This document shows positions 1 through 9,256 of a stretch of 64,000 nucleotides of DNA, piece after piece. A program made the position numbers and the translations under genes. Source of the stretch: Paraburkholderia sp. ZP32-5 (GTDB lineage Bacteria; Pseudomonadota; Gammaproteobacteria; Burkholderiales; Burkholderiaceae). The notes beneath the pieces are model-generated. The model had not been told where the DNA came from. It ran no database searches and saw nothing but the letters and a program-made list of their open reading frames with translations. The first letter of the stretch is position 1; every line of letters starts with the position of its first letter. The stretch covers positions 186,001-250,000 of the forward strand of contig NZ_JAJEJP010000001.1 in NCBI RefSeq assembly GCF_021390495.1, in the 5' to 3' direction.

Positions 1-273
1 GTACAGGCGGTCAAGGACGGCGCGGACAATTACCTCGCAAAGCCCGCCAATGTCGAGACGATTCTGTCGGCGCTGCAAAGCGAGGCGAGCGCGGTGCAGG
101 CGGAAGAGGCCATCGAGCGTCCGGTGCCGCTGTCGGTGGCGCGTCTGGAATGGGAACATATTCAGCGCGTGCTCGCTGAAAACGGCGGCAATATTTCGGC
201 GACCGCGCGTGCGTTGAACATGCATCGGCGCACGTTGCAGCGCAAGCTCTCGAAGCGGCCGGTCAAGCAGTAA
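1..273 (+). CDS. Response regulator C-terminus, RegA/PrrA/RoxR family (5' truncated by window edge)
   Basis: Frame 1 is open from the first base to a TAA at 271-273, giving 90 residues. The opening residues (VKDGADNYLAKP) are the end of a receiver domain with the conserved Lys-Pro. A short linker follows, then a Fis-type helix-turn-helix (ENGGNISATARALNMHRRTLQRKL). Receiver plus Fis-like C-terminus is the architecture of the RegA/PrrA/ActR/RoxR redox response regulators, which bind DNA as phosphorylated dimers. The cognate sensor kinase would lie upstream, outside the window. An intrinsic terminator follows 20 bases after the stop. Family is confident; the exact member is not, because the N-terminal half is missing. 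Confidence 0.85.
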   Translation, partial: VQAVKDGADNYLAKPANVETILSALQSEASAVQAEEAIERPVPLSVARLEWEHIQRVLAENGGNISATARALNMHRRTLQRKLSKRPVKQ

Positions 274-292
274 GCGGGTCGAATCAAAACAG

Positions 293-327
293 AACGGGCT
301 GCCTTTTCACAGGCAGCCCGTTTTTTT
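293..327 (+). terminator. Intrinsic terminator after the response regulator
   Basis: A 12-bp perfect stem (arms 293-304 and 311-322, loop TTTCAC) is followed by a run of T. It ends the + strand gene just before the convergent hslU stop at 349. Confidence 0.9.
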
Positions 328-348
328 ATGCGTCAGCGTTGAGCGGTA

Positions 349-1695
349 TCACAGCACGTAACGCGACAGATCTTCGTCTTCGGCCACTTCGTTGAGCGCC
401 CGATCGACGTATGCCGCATCGATCTGCACCGCATGGCCCGAATGATTGCCGGCCGAGAATGACACTTCCTCAAGCAGCTTTTCGATCACCGTGTACAGAC
501 GCCGTGCCCCGATGTTCTCGGTCTTTTCGTTGACCGAGTACGCGATTTCGGCGAGCCGGCGAATGCCGTCGTCGGCGAATTCGAGATGCACGTCTTCGGT
601 GGCGAGCAACGCCTGATACTGCTTGACGAGGCTTGCATCCGTCGACACGAGGATCGACTCGAAGTCGTTCACCGACAGCGAATCGAGTTCGACGCGAATC
701 GGGAAACGCCCCTGCAGCTCAGGAATCAGATCGCTCGGCTTCGCGAGATGGAACGCGCCGCTCGCGATGAACAGGATGTGATCGGTTTTCACCATCCCGT
801 ATTTGGTATTGATCGTCGTGCCTTCGACGAGCGGCAGCAGGTCGCGCTGCACACCCTGACGCGACACCTCGCCGCCGCCGGCTTCGTTGCGCGACGCGAT
901 CTTGTCGATCTCGTCGAGGAACACGATGCCGTTCTGTTCGACGTTCTGCACCGCCTTGGTTTTCACCTCTTCGTCGTTCAGCATCTTGCCGGCTTCTTCG
1001 TCGGTGAGCACCTTCAGCGCTTCTTTCACCTTCATCTTGCGGCGCGTCTTCTTGCCGCCGCCGATGTTGGCGAACATCGAACGGATCTGCTCGGTCATGT
1101 CTTCCATGCCCGGGGGGCCCATGATGTCCATGCCGACCTGCGGCTGTTCGACGTCGAGTTCGATTTCCTTGTCGTCGAGCTGGCCCTCGCGCAGGCGCTT
1201 GCGGAACGTCTGGCGCGTGCTGCCGCCTTCGTCGGCGGTATCGGTCGCGCTCGAACTCGAACCGAAGCCGACCGGACGTGCGGTCGGCAGCAGGATATCG
1301 AGAATGCGGTCTTCGGCGAGGTCGCCGGCCTTGGTCCGCACTTTGCGCATTTCCGTTTCGCGGGTCTGCTTGACCGAAATTTCGATCAGGTCGCGCACGA
1401 TGCTGTCGACGTCGCGGCCCACGTAGCCGACTTCGGTGAACTTGGTCGCTTCGATCTTGATGAACGGTGCGTCGGCGAGCTTCGCAAGACGCCGCGCGAT
1501 TTCGGTTTTGCCGACGCCGGTCGGTCCGATCATCAGAATGTTCTTCGGCGTGATTTCCTGGCGCAGTGGGTCTGCGACCTGCTGACGGCGCCAGCGATTG
1601 CGCAGCGCGACGGCGACGGCTTTCTTCGCGCGGCCTTGGCCGATGATGTGTTTGTCGAGTTCGGAGACGATCTCCGCGGGGGTCATGGTGCTCAT
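349..1695 (-). CDS. hslU: ATP-dependent protease ATPase subunit HslU (ClpY)
   Basis: 448 residues, full length for HslU. It is the AAA+ unfoldase that feeds substrates to the HslV peptidase in the cytoplasm. Visible are Walker A GPTGVGKT (57-64), the pore loop GYVGRD (90-95), a long charged I-domain insertion (about 110-245), Walker B in [10 protein letters not shown], sensor/arginine motifs near the end, and the C-terminal tail LSRYVL that inserts between HslV subunits. It starts 10 bases after the hslV stop, so hslV and hslU form one operon transcribed leftwards, hslV first. A heat-shock-type promoter candidate lies upstream of hslV. Confidence 0.98.
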   Translation of the reverse strand: MSTMTPAEIVSELDKHIIGQGRAKKAVAVALRNRWRRQQVADPLRQEITPKNILMIGPTGVGKTEIARRLAKLADAPFIKIEATKFTEVGYVGRDVDSIVRDLIEISVKQTRETEMRKVRTKAGDLAEDRILDILLPTARPVGFGSSSSATDTADEGGSTRQTFRKRLREGQLDDKEIELDVEQPQVGMDIMGPPGMEDMTEQIRSMFANIGGGKKTRRKMKVKEALKVLTDEEAGKMLNDEEVKTKAVQNVEQNGIVFLDEIDKIASRNEAGGGEVSRQGVQRDLLPLVEGTTINTKYGMVKTDHILFIASGAFHLAKPSDLIPELQGRFPIRVELDSLSVNDFESILVSTDASLVKQYQALLATEDVHLEFADDGIRRLAEIAYSVNEKTENIGARRLYTVIEKLLEEVSFSAGNHSGHAVQIDAAYVDRALNEVAEDEDLSRYVL

Positions 1696-1704
1696 CGTGT
1701 GTCC

Positions 1705-2241
1705 TTACTCGATCGTCTCAATGACTCGGTTGTGGTTCGTGTAGATGCACATGTCGCCGGCAATCTCCAGCGACTTCTCGACGATCTCGCGCGGCGACAG
1801 TTCGGTGTTGTTGGCGAGCGCGATGGCCGCCGCCTGCGCATACGAGCCGCCCGAACCGATAGCGCAGATGCCGCCTTCAGGGTCGAGCACGTCGCCGTTG
1901 CCGGTGATGACGAGCGTAGTGGTGGCGTCCGCGGCGATCAGCATCGCTTCGAGACGACGCAGCATGCGGTCGGTGCGCCAGTCTTTTGCGAGTTCCACTG
2001 CCGCGCGGGTCAGATTGCCCTGATGTTTTTCGAGCTTCGCCTCGAAGCGGTCGAGCAGCGAGAAGGCATCCGCCGTGCCGCCGGCGAAGCCGACCAGCAC
2101 CTTGCCGTTGTAGATGCGCCGGACCTTCTTCGCTCCGCCTTTCATGACGATGTTGCCGAGCGTCACCTGGCCGTCGCCGCCGAGCGCGACCCTGTTGCCG
2201 CGGCGCACGGAAACGATCGTCGTGCCGTGAAATTGCTCCAT
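1705..2241 (-). CDS. hslV: ATP-dependent protease peptidase subunit HslV (ClpQ)
   Basis: 178 residues; threonine peptidase that forms the double hexameric core capped by HslU. The N-terminus reads MEQFHG then TTIVSVRR. In E. coli the catalytic Thr follows only the initiator Met, so here Thr7 is inferred to be exposed after removal of a six-residue propeptide. The [10 protein letters not shown] and [10 protein letters not shown] segments are strongly conserved. I chose the ATG at 2241 because GAGGA sits just upstream; an in-frame TTG six codons earlier would place that Shine-Dalgarno inside the gene. First gene of the hslVU operon. Confidence 0.97.
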   Translation of the reverse strand: MEQFHGTTIVSVRRGNRVALGGDGQVTLGNIVMKGGAKKVRRIYNGKVLVGFAGGTADAFSLLDRFEAKLEKHQGNLTRAAVELAKDWRTDRMLRRLEAMLIAADATTTLVITGNGDVLDPEGGICAIGSGGSYAQAAAIALANNTELSPREIVEKSLEIAGDMCIYTNHNRVIETIE

Positions 2242-2353
2242 ATGCGTTCCTCTTTGCAAAACGGGTAGGACGCGATAGCGCGGCGCGCTACCGCATGAAT
2301 CCTGTCAGCGGACGGCGCGCCGGCCGGCGCGCTCGTGAGCGCATGTCCGATCT

Positions 2354-2381
2354 ATTTTAGGGCGTGCGCGGTCATATCAAG
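2354..2381 (-). promoter_or_regulatory. Candidate sigma-32 (RpoH) promoter for hslVU
   Basis: On the minus strand CTTGATA (2381-2375) and CCCTAAAAT (2362-2354) are separated by 12 bases, close to the sigma-32 pattern CTTGAAA-N11-16-CCCATNT. It lies about 110 bases upstream of the hslV start. hslVU is a classic heat-shock operon, so the position fits. The -10 is imperfect, and a sigma-70 reading (TTGATA, 15-base spacer, TAAAAT) is also possible. Confidence 0.45.
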
Positions 2382-2491
2382 ATCCGCCAAAAGGCATAGG
2401 ACAAAAATCGGGATAGCGTCGGCGGCCGCGCACAAAAGAGGGGCGGAGGTGCGGTGAGCAGGGCTGTGCGGTGGGTCGCGCGTGAGCGTCG

Positions 2492-2527
2492 CGCAAAAAG
2501 AAAAGGCGCACGGTTCACCGTGCGCCT
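2492..2527 (-). terminator. Intrinsic terminator of dksA
   Basis: A 9-10 bp perfect GC stem (2505-2526) is followed on the minus strand by a T-rich tract (2504-2492). It lies about 53 bases beyond the dksA stop. The rest of 2242-2579 holds the hslV promoter region and no gene. Confidence 0.88.
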
Positions 2528-2579
2528 CTCGACGAAGCAGCGTTTTGTGGGCGCGGAGCCGAAGCCGCGCCGCGGGCAA

Positions 2580-2999
2580 TCAGTCGCCGAACAGCTTCTG
2601 GCGCAGTTCGCGGCGCTCCTGCGCTTCGAGCGACAGCGTGGCCGTGGGCCGGGCGAGCAAACGCGGAATGCCGATCGGCTCACCGGTTTCTTCGCACCAG
2701 CCGTAGTCGCCCGCTTCGATGCGCGCGATCGATTGCTGCACCTTCTTCAGCAGCTTGCGTTCGCGGTCGCGCGTGCGCAGTTCGAGCGCATGCTCTTCCT
2801 CGATCGTTGCGCGGTCGGCCGGATCCGGCACGATCACCGTTTCGCGCAGGTTCTCGGTCGTCTGGCCGGCATTGCGGAGAATGTCCGCTTGCAGCTGTTC
2901 GAGCTTGTTCTTGAAGAAAGCGAGCTGATCCTCATTCATGTAATCCTTGTCGCTCATCTTCAGGATTTCGGCTTCGGTCAAGAGTCGTTTCGTCGTCAT
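2580..2999 (-). CDS. dksA: RNA polymerase-binding transcription factor DksA (single-cysteine variant)
   Basis: 139 residues. DksA enters the RNA polymerase secondary channel and, with ppGpp, mediates the stringent response. The coiled coil carries the functional tip DPADRA (Asp59, Asp62, Ala64). Of the four zinc-finger cysteines of E. coli DksA only Cys102 remains; the other three are Thr105, Ser123 and Ala126, although the IGIPRLLARPTA core is kept. So the fold is probably zinc-independent, as known for low-cysteine DksA proteins in other proteobacteria. The start at 2999 (MTTKRLL) matches family length; the reading frame stays open upstream, but that extension looks non-coding. The next gene upstream, also on the minus strand, is a COG0523 metallochaperone. 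Confidence 0.95.
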   Translation of the reverse strand: MTTKRLLTEAEILKMSDKDYMNEDQLAFFKNKLEQLQADILRNAGQTTENLRETVIVPDPADRATIEEEHALELRTRDRERKLLKKVQQSIARIEAGDYGWCEETGEPIGIPRLLARPTATLSLEAQERRELRQKLFGD

Positions 3000-3718
3000 C
3001 TGGCTTACTTCTTCAATGTGAGGCAAAACTCTTACAGGGTGCCCGCACTTTCGTATTGCCCGCAAGGCGTCGAGCGGACACGCGGCGCAGCGTAGCCACG
3101 AACGATGAGTTGTTTCGTGACACCCGGGCGCTTCGTGCCCACACGCCAGGCGTTGCAAACTACGCCGCTGCGGGGCCGAACTCCTCTGGAAACCGATTCT
3201 CAAATGCTCCTGAGGCATCGCTCACCGGCAAACACGTGCCCTTTCAGGCCCATGCCCGCCAGCTTTTCGGCGTGTCTCCGGACAAGATTTTCCGGCGCCT
3301 TTTCGGGCCCGGCGCGGGATACGCGCAACCGGGTAATTCGTTGTCATTCTCCAGTGGGCACGTATTGTAACTGAATCACAATCCAGCACCGCAACTGCTG
3401 AAATCGTGCCTGCGGCGGATCGTTATCCCGAAAATATAACGCGCACAAGACCAAAAAGCGATGGTCGTGCACGCATTAATACAGCAGGGTTTTCACGCGC
3501 TTTTCATACGATTGCCTTTCGTTTCCACTTCCGGCGATCTTGCGTGCGCGCATCGTATTCAGCGGATGATTACCGCAGCCGCGCCGCAAGCGCCAGCGCG
3601 CAGGACGGGCGCAATCGTAGCAGCACGGCACATGCCGCGCGCCGCGCGCGGCATGTGGGCACGCCGCGTATCGTCTTGATGGATTTCCGGTTCGCGCGGC
3701 GCGAGCTTTTTCGCCCGT
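3000..3718. other. Gene-free stretch upstream of dksA, with one strong palindrome
   Basis: About 720 bases between dksA and the COG0523 gene, both on the minus strand. I see no convincing coding signal. It should hold the dksA promoter, but no clear -35/-10 stands out. A perfect 13-bp inverted repeat with a 3-base loop lies at 3629-3657, about 60 bases beyond the COG0523 stop. No T-tract follows on either strand, so it is at best a weak terminator or an mRNA 3'-end stabiliser for that gene. Around 3360-3500 the DNA becomes noticeably richer in A and T. Confidence 0.5.
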
Positions 3719-4834
3719 TTAGACGAGGCAGGCGTCGAGGCCGTCGGTGATCAGATCGCGCGGCAGCTCGATGCCGATGAACACCATCTTGTTGGTCTTC
3801 TTCTCGGCGGGTTGCCATTTCGCGGCCAGATCGCTGCCCATCATCTGATGCACGCCCTGGAACACGACCTTGCGATCGACGCCCTTCATATACAGCACGC
3901 CCTTGTAGCGCAGCAGATGCTCGCCGTAGATCTGCAGAATGCCGCCGAGGAAATCCTCGAGCTTGTTCGGATCGAACGGACGGTCGCTGCGGTACACGAA
4001 CGACTTGATCTTGTCGTCATGATGCGCATGGTGATGGTGCCCGTGATCATGGCCTTCGTGATCGCAATGGCCGTGGTCGTGATCGCAGTTCGCGTGATCG
4101 TGATCGTGATCATCATGGCCGTGCTCGCCGTGCGTGTGGCCGTGCTCGTCGTGCGCATGCGCGTGGCTGTGAGCGTGTTCGTCTTCGGCCAGGAAGTCCG
4201 GGTCGATTTCGAGCTTCGAATTCAGGTTGAAGCCGCGCAGGTCGAAGATTTCCTTCAGATCCGCTTCGCCGAAATTGACGACCTTGATCGCCGCCTTCGG
4301 GTTCATCTGCAGCAGACGGTGGCGCAGATCGGCCTGGTGCTGTTCGTCGACGAGATCGGACTTCGTGATGAACAGGCGATCGGCGAAACCGACCTGGCGC
4401 TGCACCACTTCGTGCTCGTCGAGCTGGTGGTTCGCGTGCTTCGCGTCGACCAGCGTGATGATCGCGTCGAGCAGGAATTCGCTCGCGATCTGGTCGTCCA
4501 TGAAGAAGGTTTGCGCAACCGGGCCCGGATTCGCGAGGCCGGTGGTTTCGATCACCACGCGGTCGAAGTCCACTTCGCCCGCCTGCTTCTTCGCGGCCAG
4601 ATCGTTCAGCACGCGCGACAGGTCGCCGCGAATCGTGCAGCAGATGCAGCCGTTGCTCATCTGGATGATCTGCTCGTTGCTGTCCTGCACGAGGATTTCG
4701 TTGTCGATGTTCTCTTCGCCGAACTCGTTCTCGATGACGGCGATCTTCATGCCGTGCTTTTCATTCAGGATGCGCTTGAGCAGGGTGGTTTTGCCGCTGC
4801 CGAGAAAGCCGGTCAGGATGGTGACTGGAATCAT
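3719..4834 (-). CDS. G3E-family GTPase, COG0523/CobW-like metallochaperone with His-rich segment
   Basis: 371 residues. N-terminal P-loop GFLGSGKT (9-16), the COG0523 hallmark CICC (63-66; metal site), Walker B/switch residues around 93-100, and a TKSD base-specificity motif (157-160). Residues 219-272 are an extreme His/Asp/Glu stretch with two Cys, a metal-binding or storage loop, followed by the CobW C-terminal domain. These GTPases (ZNG1/YjiA/YeiR type) load or allocate zinc or other metals. Its neighbour is a DksA lacking most zinc ligands, a pairing seen in zinc-economy regulons of other bacteria. The specific metal and client cannot be told from sequence. An AT-richer patch and a GCTAGC-N5-GCTAGC repeat (4875-4891) lie in the upstream 220 bases. 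Confidence 0.9.
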   Translation of the reverse strand: MIPVTILTGFLGSGKTTLLKRILNEKHGMKIAVIENEFGEENIDNEILVQDSNEQIIQMSNGCICCTIRGDLSRVLNDLAAKKQAGEVDFDRVVIETTGLANPGPVAQTFFMDDQIASEFLLDAIITLVDAKHANHQLDEHEVVQRQVGFADRLFITKSDLVDEQHQADLRHRLLQMNPKAAIKVVNFGEADLKEIFDLRGFNLNSKLEIDPDFLAEDEHAHSHAHAHDEHGHTHGEHGHDDHDHDHANCDHDHGHCDHEGHDHGHHHHAHHDDKIKSFVYRSDRPFDPNKLEDFLGGILQIYGEHLLRYKGVLYMKGVDRKVVFQGVHQMMGSDLAAKWQPAEKKTNKMVFIGIELPRDLITDGLDACLV

Positions 4835-5058
4835 GAGGGTCGCCTGTAAGTCGTGAAACGGTGCGTGATCGAACGCTAGCGCGAAGCTAGCCAGGTGCGT
4901 TGAGCGGGTGCCATGGCCGGATGGCGCAGGGCGCTATCTAGCCGGTTATTGAAACATATTTGCCAGGCGGGCGCAGGCTGGCGCGGTTCGCGGGCCGGTG
5001 CGCCCGCCGCCGTCGCCGCGGCCGCAGGCCCGCGCAATCGGCCCGTAAGTAAGGGCGA

Positions 5059-6261
5059 TCAGGCGATTTGCAACAGCAGCCCCTTCAGGTATTCGCCTTC
5101 CGGGAAAGCGGTCAGCAGCGGATGATCGACGCCCGCGCCGAGGCGCTTGAGGATCCGCGCGTCGACGCGCGCATCGGCCGCCGCGCCGGAGACGATTTTC
5201 TGGAACAGTTCAGGGTCGATCGCGCCGGAGCACGAGTAGGTGAACAGCAGTCCGCCCGGGCGCAGCAGCTTCAGACCGGTCAGGTTGATGTCCTTGTAGG
5301 CGCGCGACGCGCGGTCCACGTGTTCGCGCGACGGCGCGAATTTCGGCGGATCGAGCACGATCAGATCGAAACGCTCGCCTTCGTCATGCAGACGCCGCAA
5401 GGTCTTGAACGCGTCGGCGTCGAGCCAGGCGGCGCGTTCGGCGTCGAAGCCGTTGGCCTCGACGTTGCGCTGCGCGAGCGCCAGCGCTTCGCCGGAAGAG
5501 TCGACCGATACCACGCGTTTCGCGCCGCCCTTCAAGGCCGCGAGCGAAAAGCCGCCGGTGTAGCAGAAGCAGTTCAGCACGTCGCGATCCTGCGCGAGCT
5601 GCTGCACGAGCAGGCGGTTGTCGCGCTGATCGACATAGAAGCCGGTCTTGTGGCCGTTGCGCACGTCGACGTGATAGCGCACGCCGTTTTCGCTCGCGAT
5701 CAGCGCGTCCGACGGCGGTTCGCCCGCCAGCACGCCGGTGATCTGTTCGAGCCCTTCCTTCTGGCGAATCGATACGTCCGAGCGTTCGTACACATTTGGG
5801 CAGCCGGTCGCGCCGACCAGCGCCGCGACGATCGCTTCCTTCCATGCCTCGACGCCCGCCGCCATGAACTGGCAGACGAGCTGGCTGCGCTGGCCCGCGT
5901 CCTCGGCGACGTAGTGATCGACGATCAGGCCGGGCAGGCCGTCCGCCTCGCCGAAGATCAGACGCACCGCGCCGGTATCGCGCACCATCGTCTGACGATG
6001 CGCGAGCGCGCGTTGCACGCGGCGCTTGAAGAACGCGTGGTCGATCGGCTCGGCTTCGTCGAAGCTCCACACGCGCGCGCGGATCTGCGAGTGCGGGCTG
6101 TACGCGGCGCGCGCGAGAAAGCGGCCGTCGTGCGCGCGCACCAGCACGGTCGCGCCAGCTTCGGGGCGGCCATCGACGCGGTCGATCGCGTTGGCGTAGA
6201 CCCACGGATGGCGGCGCAGCAGCGATTTTTCTTTCGATGGTTTGAGCGTAACGGTATTCAT
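5059..6261 (-). CDS. rlmI: 23S rRNA (cytosine-1962-C5)-methyltransferase RlmI
   Basis: 400 residues, near the 396 of E. coli RlmI. N-terminal PUA domain (RRHPWVYANAIDRV), EEHUB-like middle, then a class I SAM methyltransferase with motif I CYTGGFSLAALKGGA, the acidic VVSVDSS loop and the catalytic-region motif VLDPPKFAPS; a C-terminal Cys in TYSCSG fits the cysteine-dependent m5C mechanism. I placed the start at MNTVTLKPS (6261). The upstream frame remains open for 145 codons but overlaps the xerC coding region in another frame and is not conserved-looking. It lies 107 bases beyond the xerC stop on the same strand. Confidence 0.92.
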   Translation of the reverse strand: MNTVTLKPSKEKSLLRRHPWVYANAIDRVDGRPEAGATVLVRAHDGRFLARAAYSPHSQIRARVWSFDEAEPIDHAFFKRRVQRALAHRQTMVRDTGAVRLIFGEADGLPGLIVDHYVAEDAGQRSQLVCQFMAAGVEAWKEAIVAALVGATGCPNVYERSDVSIRQKEGLEQITGVLAGEPPSDALIASENGVRYHVDVRNGHKTGFYVDQRDNRLLVQQLAQDRDVLNCFCYTGGFSLAALKGGAKRVVSVDSSGEALALAQRNVEANGFDAERAAWLDADAFKTLRRLHDEGERFDLIVLDPPKFAPSREHVDRASRAYKDINLTGLKLLRPGGLLFTYSCSGAIDPELFQKIVSGAAADARVDARILKRLGAGVDHPLLTAFPEGEYLKGLLLQIA

Positions 6262-6368
6262 CTGGGTGTCGGTCAGGCAATGGGCCGCGCGGTGGGTCCG
6301 GCGCGGCCGGTGAAATTCAGGTGCGGACTGCCTGTCGTGGCGGGCGGCGGGCGGCGTCAGTCGCGTGA

Positions 6369-7292
6369 TCAGTTGCGTTTTTTGGCGCGCGGATGCGCGC
6401 TGTCGTAGACGTGGGCGAGATGCTGAAAATCGAGCCCGGTATAAACCTGGGTCGCGGTGATGCTCGCGTGGCCGAGCAGTTCCTGCACTGCGCGCAGATC
6501 GCCGCTCGACTGCAGCACGTGCGTCGCGAATGAATGCCGCAGCACGTGCGGATGCACGTTTGCTGGAATGCCGGCGGCCAGCGCCGCGCGCTTCACGCGC
6601 TCGCGCACGACGTTCGGCGAAAGCCGGTTGCCGCGCGCGGACAGAAAGAGCGGATGCGGATCGTGCCTGACCATCTGGTCGCGCACCGCCAGCCACGCAT
6701 TCAGCGCCGAGACTGCTTTGGCGCCGACCGGCACGATGCGGCGCCGGTTGCCCTTGCCGAGCACTTCGACTTCAGCGGAATCGAGCTTGAGCCAGCCGGC
6801 CGAGCGGTAGCCGTCGGCTTCGGCGAAGCGTACGTCGAGGCCGACCAGTTCGGCGAGGCGCAGGCCCGACGAGTAGAACAGTTCGAGCATCGCGTGATCG
6901 CGCAACCCTTCGGGCGACGCGGCGGGCGCGTTGTCCATCAGGCGCGCGGCATCGTCGACGGAAAGTGCCTTGGGTAAGGTTTTCGCCTGCTTCGGCGCGC
7001 GTACCGCGGCGACCGGATTCGCCGGCAGATCGACGCGGCCAGCCAGCCAGCGGTAGAACGCGCGCCATGCCGACAGCCGATGACCGATCGAGCGCGCGCT
7101 CAGGCCGCCCGCGTGCGCGCGTGCGACAGCACCGCGAATCTCGACCGCGCTCAGGGTTTCGAGCGGCCTGCCTTTGGCAAGCAGTTTCAGTTCGTCGAGT
7201 TCGTGCGTGTACGCGCGCAGCGTGTGCGCCGACAGCCGCCGCTCGTGTTCGAGATGCGACAGATAGGCGGCGATCGGGTCGGCGGCGGTCAC
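6369..7292 (-). CDS. xerC: Site-specific tyrosine recombinase XerC
   Basis: 307 residues. SAM-like N-terminal core-binding domain (1-105) and a catalytic domain with the full tyrosine-recombinase set: Arg145, Lys180 in the beta-hairpin, His249-x-x-Arg252, His275 and the nucleophile Tyr284. XerC acts with XerD at dif to resolve chromosome dimers. The order dapF-DUF484-xerC matches enterobacteria (dapF-yigA-xerC), so this is the housekeeping XerC, not a mobile-element integrase. Confidence 0.95.
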   Translation of the reverse strand: MTAADPIAAYLSHLEHERRLSAHTLRAYTHELDELKLLAKGRPLETLSAVEIRGAVARAHAGGLSARSIGHRLSAWRAFYRWLAGRVDLPANPVAAVRAPKQAKTLPKALSVDDAARLMDNAPAASPEGLRDHAMLELFYSSGLRLAELVGLDVRFAEADGYRSAGWLKLDSAEVEVLGKGNRRRIVPVGAKAVSALNAWLAVRDQMVRHDPHPLFLSARGNRLSPNVVRERVKRAALAAGIPANVHPHVLRHSFATHVLQSSGDLRAVQELLGHASITATQVYTGLDFQHLAHVYDSAHPRAKKRN

Positions 7293-7357
7293 GGTAGAAG
7301 CGGGCGGTGGGCTCGGATTGGTGTGCGCGAGTGTGCGTTACGGGCGCTCGGCGTGGC

Positions 7358-8092
7358 TCAGCGCGGCAGCAGCCGGCTCAGCGCGGCGCTCGCGAGCGCG
7401 CCGATCTGCGTGAGGAAATCGGTCGCCATACCGTCGTGGAAGCGTCGCGCATCGGCCGAACCCATCACGAGCAGGCCGAATGTCGAGGCGTCTTCGCCGG
7501 CTTCCGGGGTGCGCAGCGCGAGCAGCGCGATCGATTCGGTGGACTGCTGCGCCGGGTCGGCCTGCGCGGCGCCGTTCTCATCGGCGCCATGTGCCGCACT
7601 GGCAGCGCTCGCCGCCGGCGCGAGCCACTGCGCCGCTTCGAAACCGGTATTGGCGCCGCAGTACGGCGTGCTCAGGCTGTTCGCGAAAATGCGCACTTCT
7701 TCGCTGACCTGGCGCGCGAAATCGGCCTGCGCATACGGCTCGGCGACGTCCCACACGCGCAGCGCCGCTTGCGGCACGTCGAAGATATCGCGCAGACCGC
7801 CGGCGATCGTGCGCGGCAGCGCATACGGATCGCGCTCGGCCATCACGCGAATCGTCCAGCGGTTGAATTTCGACGCGATGCTGTCGTTCTCGTGACCGTA
7901 GCGCAGCAGTTCGGCGAGCCGGCGTTCGAGATGTTTGTTCTTGTCGCGCAGCATTTCCATCTGCCGCTCCTGCAGCGATACCGCGGCTTTGCCGTGCGGG
8001 TTCGCGAGCCGGATCGTCGCGAGCGTTTCCGCGTGTTCGACGAAGAAATCAGGATTGGCGAGCAGGTATTCGGCGACTTCGCGATCGTTCAT
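7358..8092 (-). CDS. DUF484 family protein (YigA-like, GAF-related)
   Basis: 244 residues. The opening EVAEYLLANPDFFVEHAETLATIRLANPHGKAAVSLQ.. is characteristic of DUF484, followed by a coiled-coil segment (about 40-70) and a GAF-like domain ending in SRLLPR. A proline-free Ala-rich insertion (about 150-185) interrupts the GAF-like part. Function is not established; its conserved position between dapF and xerC is the main clue. It follows dapF on the same strand after 57 bases and precedes xerC by 65. Confidence 0.88.
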   Translation of the reverse strand: MNDREVAEYLLANPDFFVEHAETLATIRLANPHGKAAVSLQERQMEMLRDKNKHLERRLAELLRYGHENDSIASKFNRWTIRVMAERDPYALPRTIAGGLRDIFDVPQAALRVWDVAEPYAQADFARQVSEEVRIFANSLSTPYCGANTGFEAAQWLAPAASAASAAHGADENGAAQADPAQQSTESIALLALRTPEAGEDASTFGLLVMGSADARRFHDGMATDFLTQIGALASAALSRLLPR

Positions 8093-8149
8093 GGTTTCGG
8101 CTAGAGGACTACGGGACGGCCGGTTTGCGACGGCGCGTCGGTCAATGAG

Positions 8150-9085
8150 TTAGGCGGCGGTCGAGTTCACGGACGCGTTGGCGGAAGCGCTTGCCGGCGC
8201 ACTCGCCAACTCGTTGGCGAAGTCGTCGGCCAGTTCAATCTCGCCTTCGAAGACGGTTGCCGCGGGGCCGGCCATCAGCAGCGGAGCGCCTTGCTGGGTG
8301 CTGTCCCACGTGATCGTCAGATCGCCGCCGTGCGTGTGGACGAGCACTGGCGAGTCCAGCAGCCCGCGACGGATGCCCGCCGCGACCGCCGCGCACGCGC
8401 CGGTGCCGCACGCGAGCGTTTCGCCGGCGCCACGCTCGTAGACGCGCAACCGGATCTCGCCGCGGCTGACGATCTGCATGAAGCCCACGTTCACGCGCTG
8501 CGGAAAGCGGGTATGCCGCTCGATCGCCGGACCTTCGACGAGCACCGGAAACGCCTCGACATCGTCGACCACCTGCACCGCGTGCGGATTGCCCATCGAT
8601 ACCACCGATATCCAGCGCGTCGTGCCGTTGACGTCGAGCGGCCACAGCGTGTCGGCGTTTTCGCGGCGGCCTTGCAGGCCCTTGGTCGCGAACGGGACGC
8701 GTTCGGGGTCGAACACCGGCGCGTCCATGTCGACGATCACCTCGCCGTTGTCCTGCATCGTCAGCGTGATCGTGCCTTTCTGTACCTGCACGCGCACGCT
8801 GCGCTGATCGGTCAGGCCGCGGTCGCGCACGAACTTGACGAAGCAGCGCGCGCCGTTGCCGCAATGCTCGACCTCGCCGCCGTCGCAATTAAAAATGCGG
8901 TATCTGAAATCGACGCCGTCGACGGTCGGCTTTTCGACCAGCAGCAACTGGTCCGCGCCGACGCCGAAATGGCGGCTCGCGAGCGCGCGCACCTGGGCGG
9001 TGGTCAGGCTGAGCGGTTGGGTATAGCCGTCGAGCACGACGAAGTCGTTGCCGGCGCCGTGCATCTTGGTGAATTTAAGCTTCAC
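8150..9085 (-). CDS. dapF: Diaminopimelate epimerase DapF
   Basis: 311 residues from a GTG start ([15 protein letters not shown]). It converts LL- to meso-diaminopimelate for lysine and peptidoglycan. Both catalytic cysteines are present: Cys75 in CGNGARC and Cys226 in CGTGACA. The C-terminus carries an Ala/Ser-rich tail of about 20 residues not needed for the fold. The open frame continues 57 codons upstream, but family alignments begin at this position. No strong Shine-Dalgarno precedes the GTG, so the start rests on homology. Begins the dapF-DUF484-xerC run. Confidence 0.95.
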   Translation of the reverse strand: MKLKFTKMHGAGNDFVVLDGYTQPLSLTTAQVRALASRHFGVGADQLLLVEKPTVDGVDFRYRIFNCDGGEVEHCGNGARCFVKFVRDRGLTDQRSVRVQVQKGTITLTMQDNGEVIVDMDAPVFDPERVPFATKGLQGRRENADTLWPLDVNGTTRWISVVSMGNPHAVQVVDDVEAFPVLVEGPAIERHTRFPQRVNVGFMQIVSRGEIRLRVYERGAGETLACGTGACAAVAAGIRRGLLDSPVLVHTHGGDLTITWDSTQQGAPLLMAGPAATVFEGEIELADDFANELASAPASASANASVNSTAA

Positions 9086-9256
9086 GTTTTCTGTGTATCC
9101 GTTGCCGCAAGGGGCTTCGCGCGCGCGGGCGAAGCCGGAGAATCTGGCCTGGCTGGTCGCGCGCATAGCGACGATTCGAGCCGGGTTGGACCAATAGTGG
9201 ATGATACACGTTGGGGCGTAAGGAACGGGCACGGTGCGGCTCGAGGCGGGGCTCAC

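Noticed and set aside
586..2268. 560-codon + strand frame over hslU/hslV
   Set aside because: It is antisense to two certain genes and its sequence is a GC-skew shadow (Arg/Asp/Val-rich, no domain).
3629..3657. 13-bp palindrome as an intrinsic terminator
   Set aside because: No T-tract follows on either strand; recorded only as a palindrome within the gap.
3812..4849. 345-codon + strand frame opposite the COG0523 gene
   Set aside because: The apparent hydrophobic protein is the complement of the His-rich repeat codons; no independent evidence.
5068..6408. 446-codon + strand frame opposite rlmI
   Set aside because: Shadow of a well-supported gene; composition typical of antisense GC-rich frames.
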